Position numbers and translations under genes: made by a program. 14,097 bases of DNA from Rhodospira sp. Lineage in GTDB: Bacteria; Pseudomonadota; Alphaproteobacteria; Rhodospirillales; Rhodospirillaceae. This document shows, in pieces, positions 13,577-14,097 of this stretch. Positions within the stretch are counted from its first letter, which is position 1. Every line of letters starts with the position of its first letter. The notes under the pieces are model-generated. The model was not told the origin of the DNA. It saw only the letters and a program-made list of their open reading frames with translations, and did no database searches. The DNA lies in contig JANQGN010000371.1 in assembly GCA_028277295.1 (NCBI GenBank), positions 1 to 14,097 on the forward strand. Reading direction: 5' to 3'.

Positions 13577-14097
13577 CAACCCACCTTGACGAGGGCGTGG
13601 CTCTTACGGCCGGCGGACAGCTTGATCTCGCCGCCCGCCAGGTCGGCGTCGGTGATCAGACGGCCGATGTCGTCCAGCACCGTGTCATTCAGACGCGCGC
13701 CACCGCCCTTGATCAGGCGCTTGGCCTCGCCATTGGAGGCGGTCAGGCCGGCGCGGGTAAACAAGGCCGGCGCCGGAATGCCGGCCGCCAGATCCTGGTC
13801 GGATACGGTCACCGTGGGCAGATCCTCACCGACCCCACCTTGCTCGAACACCGCGCGCGCCGTCTCGGCGGCGGCCCGGGCGGCGGGCTCGCCATGGGCC
13901 AGGATGGTGGCCTCTTGGGCCAGCACCTTCTTGGCCTCGTTGATCTCCGCGCCCCGCAGCGCCTCCAGCCGGGCGATCTCGTCCAGCGGCAGTTCGGTAA
14001 ACAGACGCAGGAAGCGGCCCACGTCCGCGTCCTCGGTGTTGCGCCAGAACTGCCAGAAATCGTAGGGCGCCAGTTGATCGGCGTTCAGCCAGACGGC
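13576..14097 (-). CDS. tyrS: Tyrosyl-tRNA synthetase, C-terminal part (5' end beyond window)
   Basis: Class I aminoacyl-tRNA synthetase that charges tRNA-Tyr in the cytoplasm. Only the last 173 codons are inside the window; the frame is open through base 14097. The visible part starts AVWLNADQLAPYDFWQFW, where the catalytic domain's helical region lies, continues with RNTEDADVGRFLRLFTELP and the helical connector INEAKKVLAQEAT, and ends with an S4-like RNA-binding domain, FTRAGLTASNGEAKRLIKGG ... ARLNDTVL. The HIGH motif and KMSKS loop lie outside the window. An internal ATG-like start near 14022 should not be taken as a gene start. zapE follows 106 nt downstream on the same strand. Confidence 0.96.
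   Translation of the reverse strand, partial: AVWLNADQLAPYDFWQFWRNTEDADVGRFLRLFTELPLDEIARLEALRGAEINEAKKVLAQEATILAHGEPAARAAAETARAVFEQGGVGEDLPTVTVSDQDLAAGIPAPALFTRAGLTASNGEAKRLIKGGGARLNDTVLDDIGRLITDADLAGGEIKLSAGRKSHALVKVG

Overview
The window is GC-rich DNA from a proteobacterium, most likely an alphaproteobacterium of the Rhodospirillales type. That assignment is an inference from codon use, the style of the ZapE, pyruvate kinase and YnfA proteins and a TTGCAAATGAGA-style Fur box; no rRNA is present to settle it. Every convincing gene lies on the minus strand, so transcription runs from right to left. The only plus-strand coding trace is a broken ABC-transporter remnant.

Right part (about 14097 to 10607), housekeeping genes: the C-terminal half of tyrosyl-tRNA synthetase (cut by the window edge), then the cell-division ATPase zapE, then pyruvate kinase (pyk). 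Candidate terminator hairpins follow tyrS and pyk.

Middle part (about 10607 to 5310), an iron-acquisition patch: an AraC-family regulator of the PchR/YbtA kind with a good Fur box in front of it, then about 850 bp of decayed DNA, then a TonB-dependent outer-membrane receptor, a class I SAM methyltransferase and the small membrane protein YnfA. A clear rho-independent terminator closes this unit at 5310-5339. The decayed DNA contains a 12-bp-stem hairpin inside a larger interrupted palindrome, IS-like inverted ends, and a fragment with an ABC-ATPase Walker A followed almost at once by an ABC-exporter-like C-terminus. My reading is that a siderophore uptake/export locus (regulator, exporter, receptor) lost its exporter and kept the receptor and regulator.

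Left part (about 5309 to 1): about 850 bp without a convincing gene, then a tightly coupled four-gene polysaccharide operon: galE, a WcaI-like GT4 glycosyltransferase, fcl and gmd. The galE/glycosyltransferase and glycosyltransferase/fcl pairs overlap as ATGA. Gmd and Fcl together make GDP-L-fucose, GalE makes UDP-galactose, and the glycosyltransferase resembles enzymes of fucose-containing exopolysaccharide pathways, so this is probably the edge of a fucose/galactose exopolysaccharide, capsule or O-antigen locus. The gene-free leader holds a 15-bp tandem repeat, a perfect two-copy 23-bp tandem repeat with each unit centred on a palindrome, and a nested inverted repeat distantly like it in the opposite orientation. 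These are candidate operator sites.

I found no tRNA, rRNA, CRISPR array, intact insertion sequence or complete novel defence system. The most unusual material is in the two gene-poor stretches.
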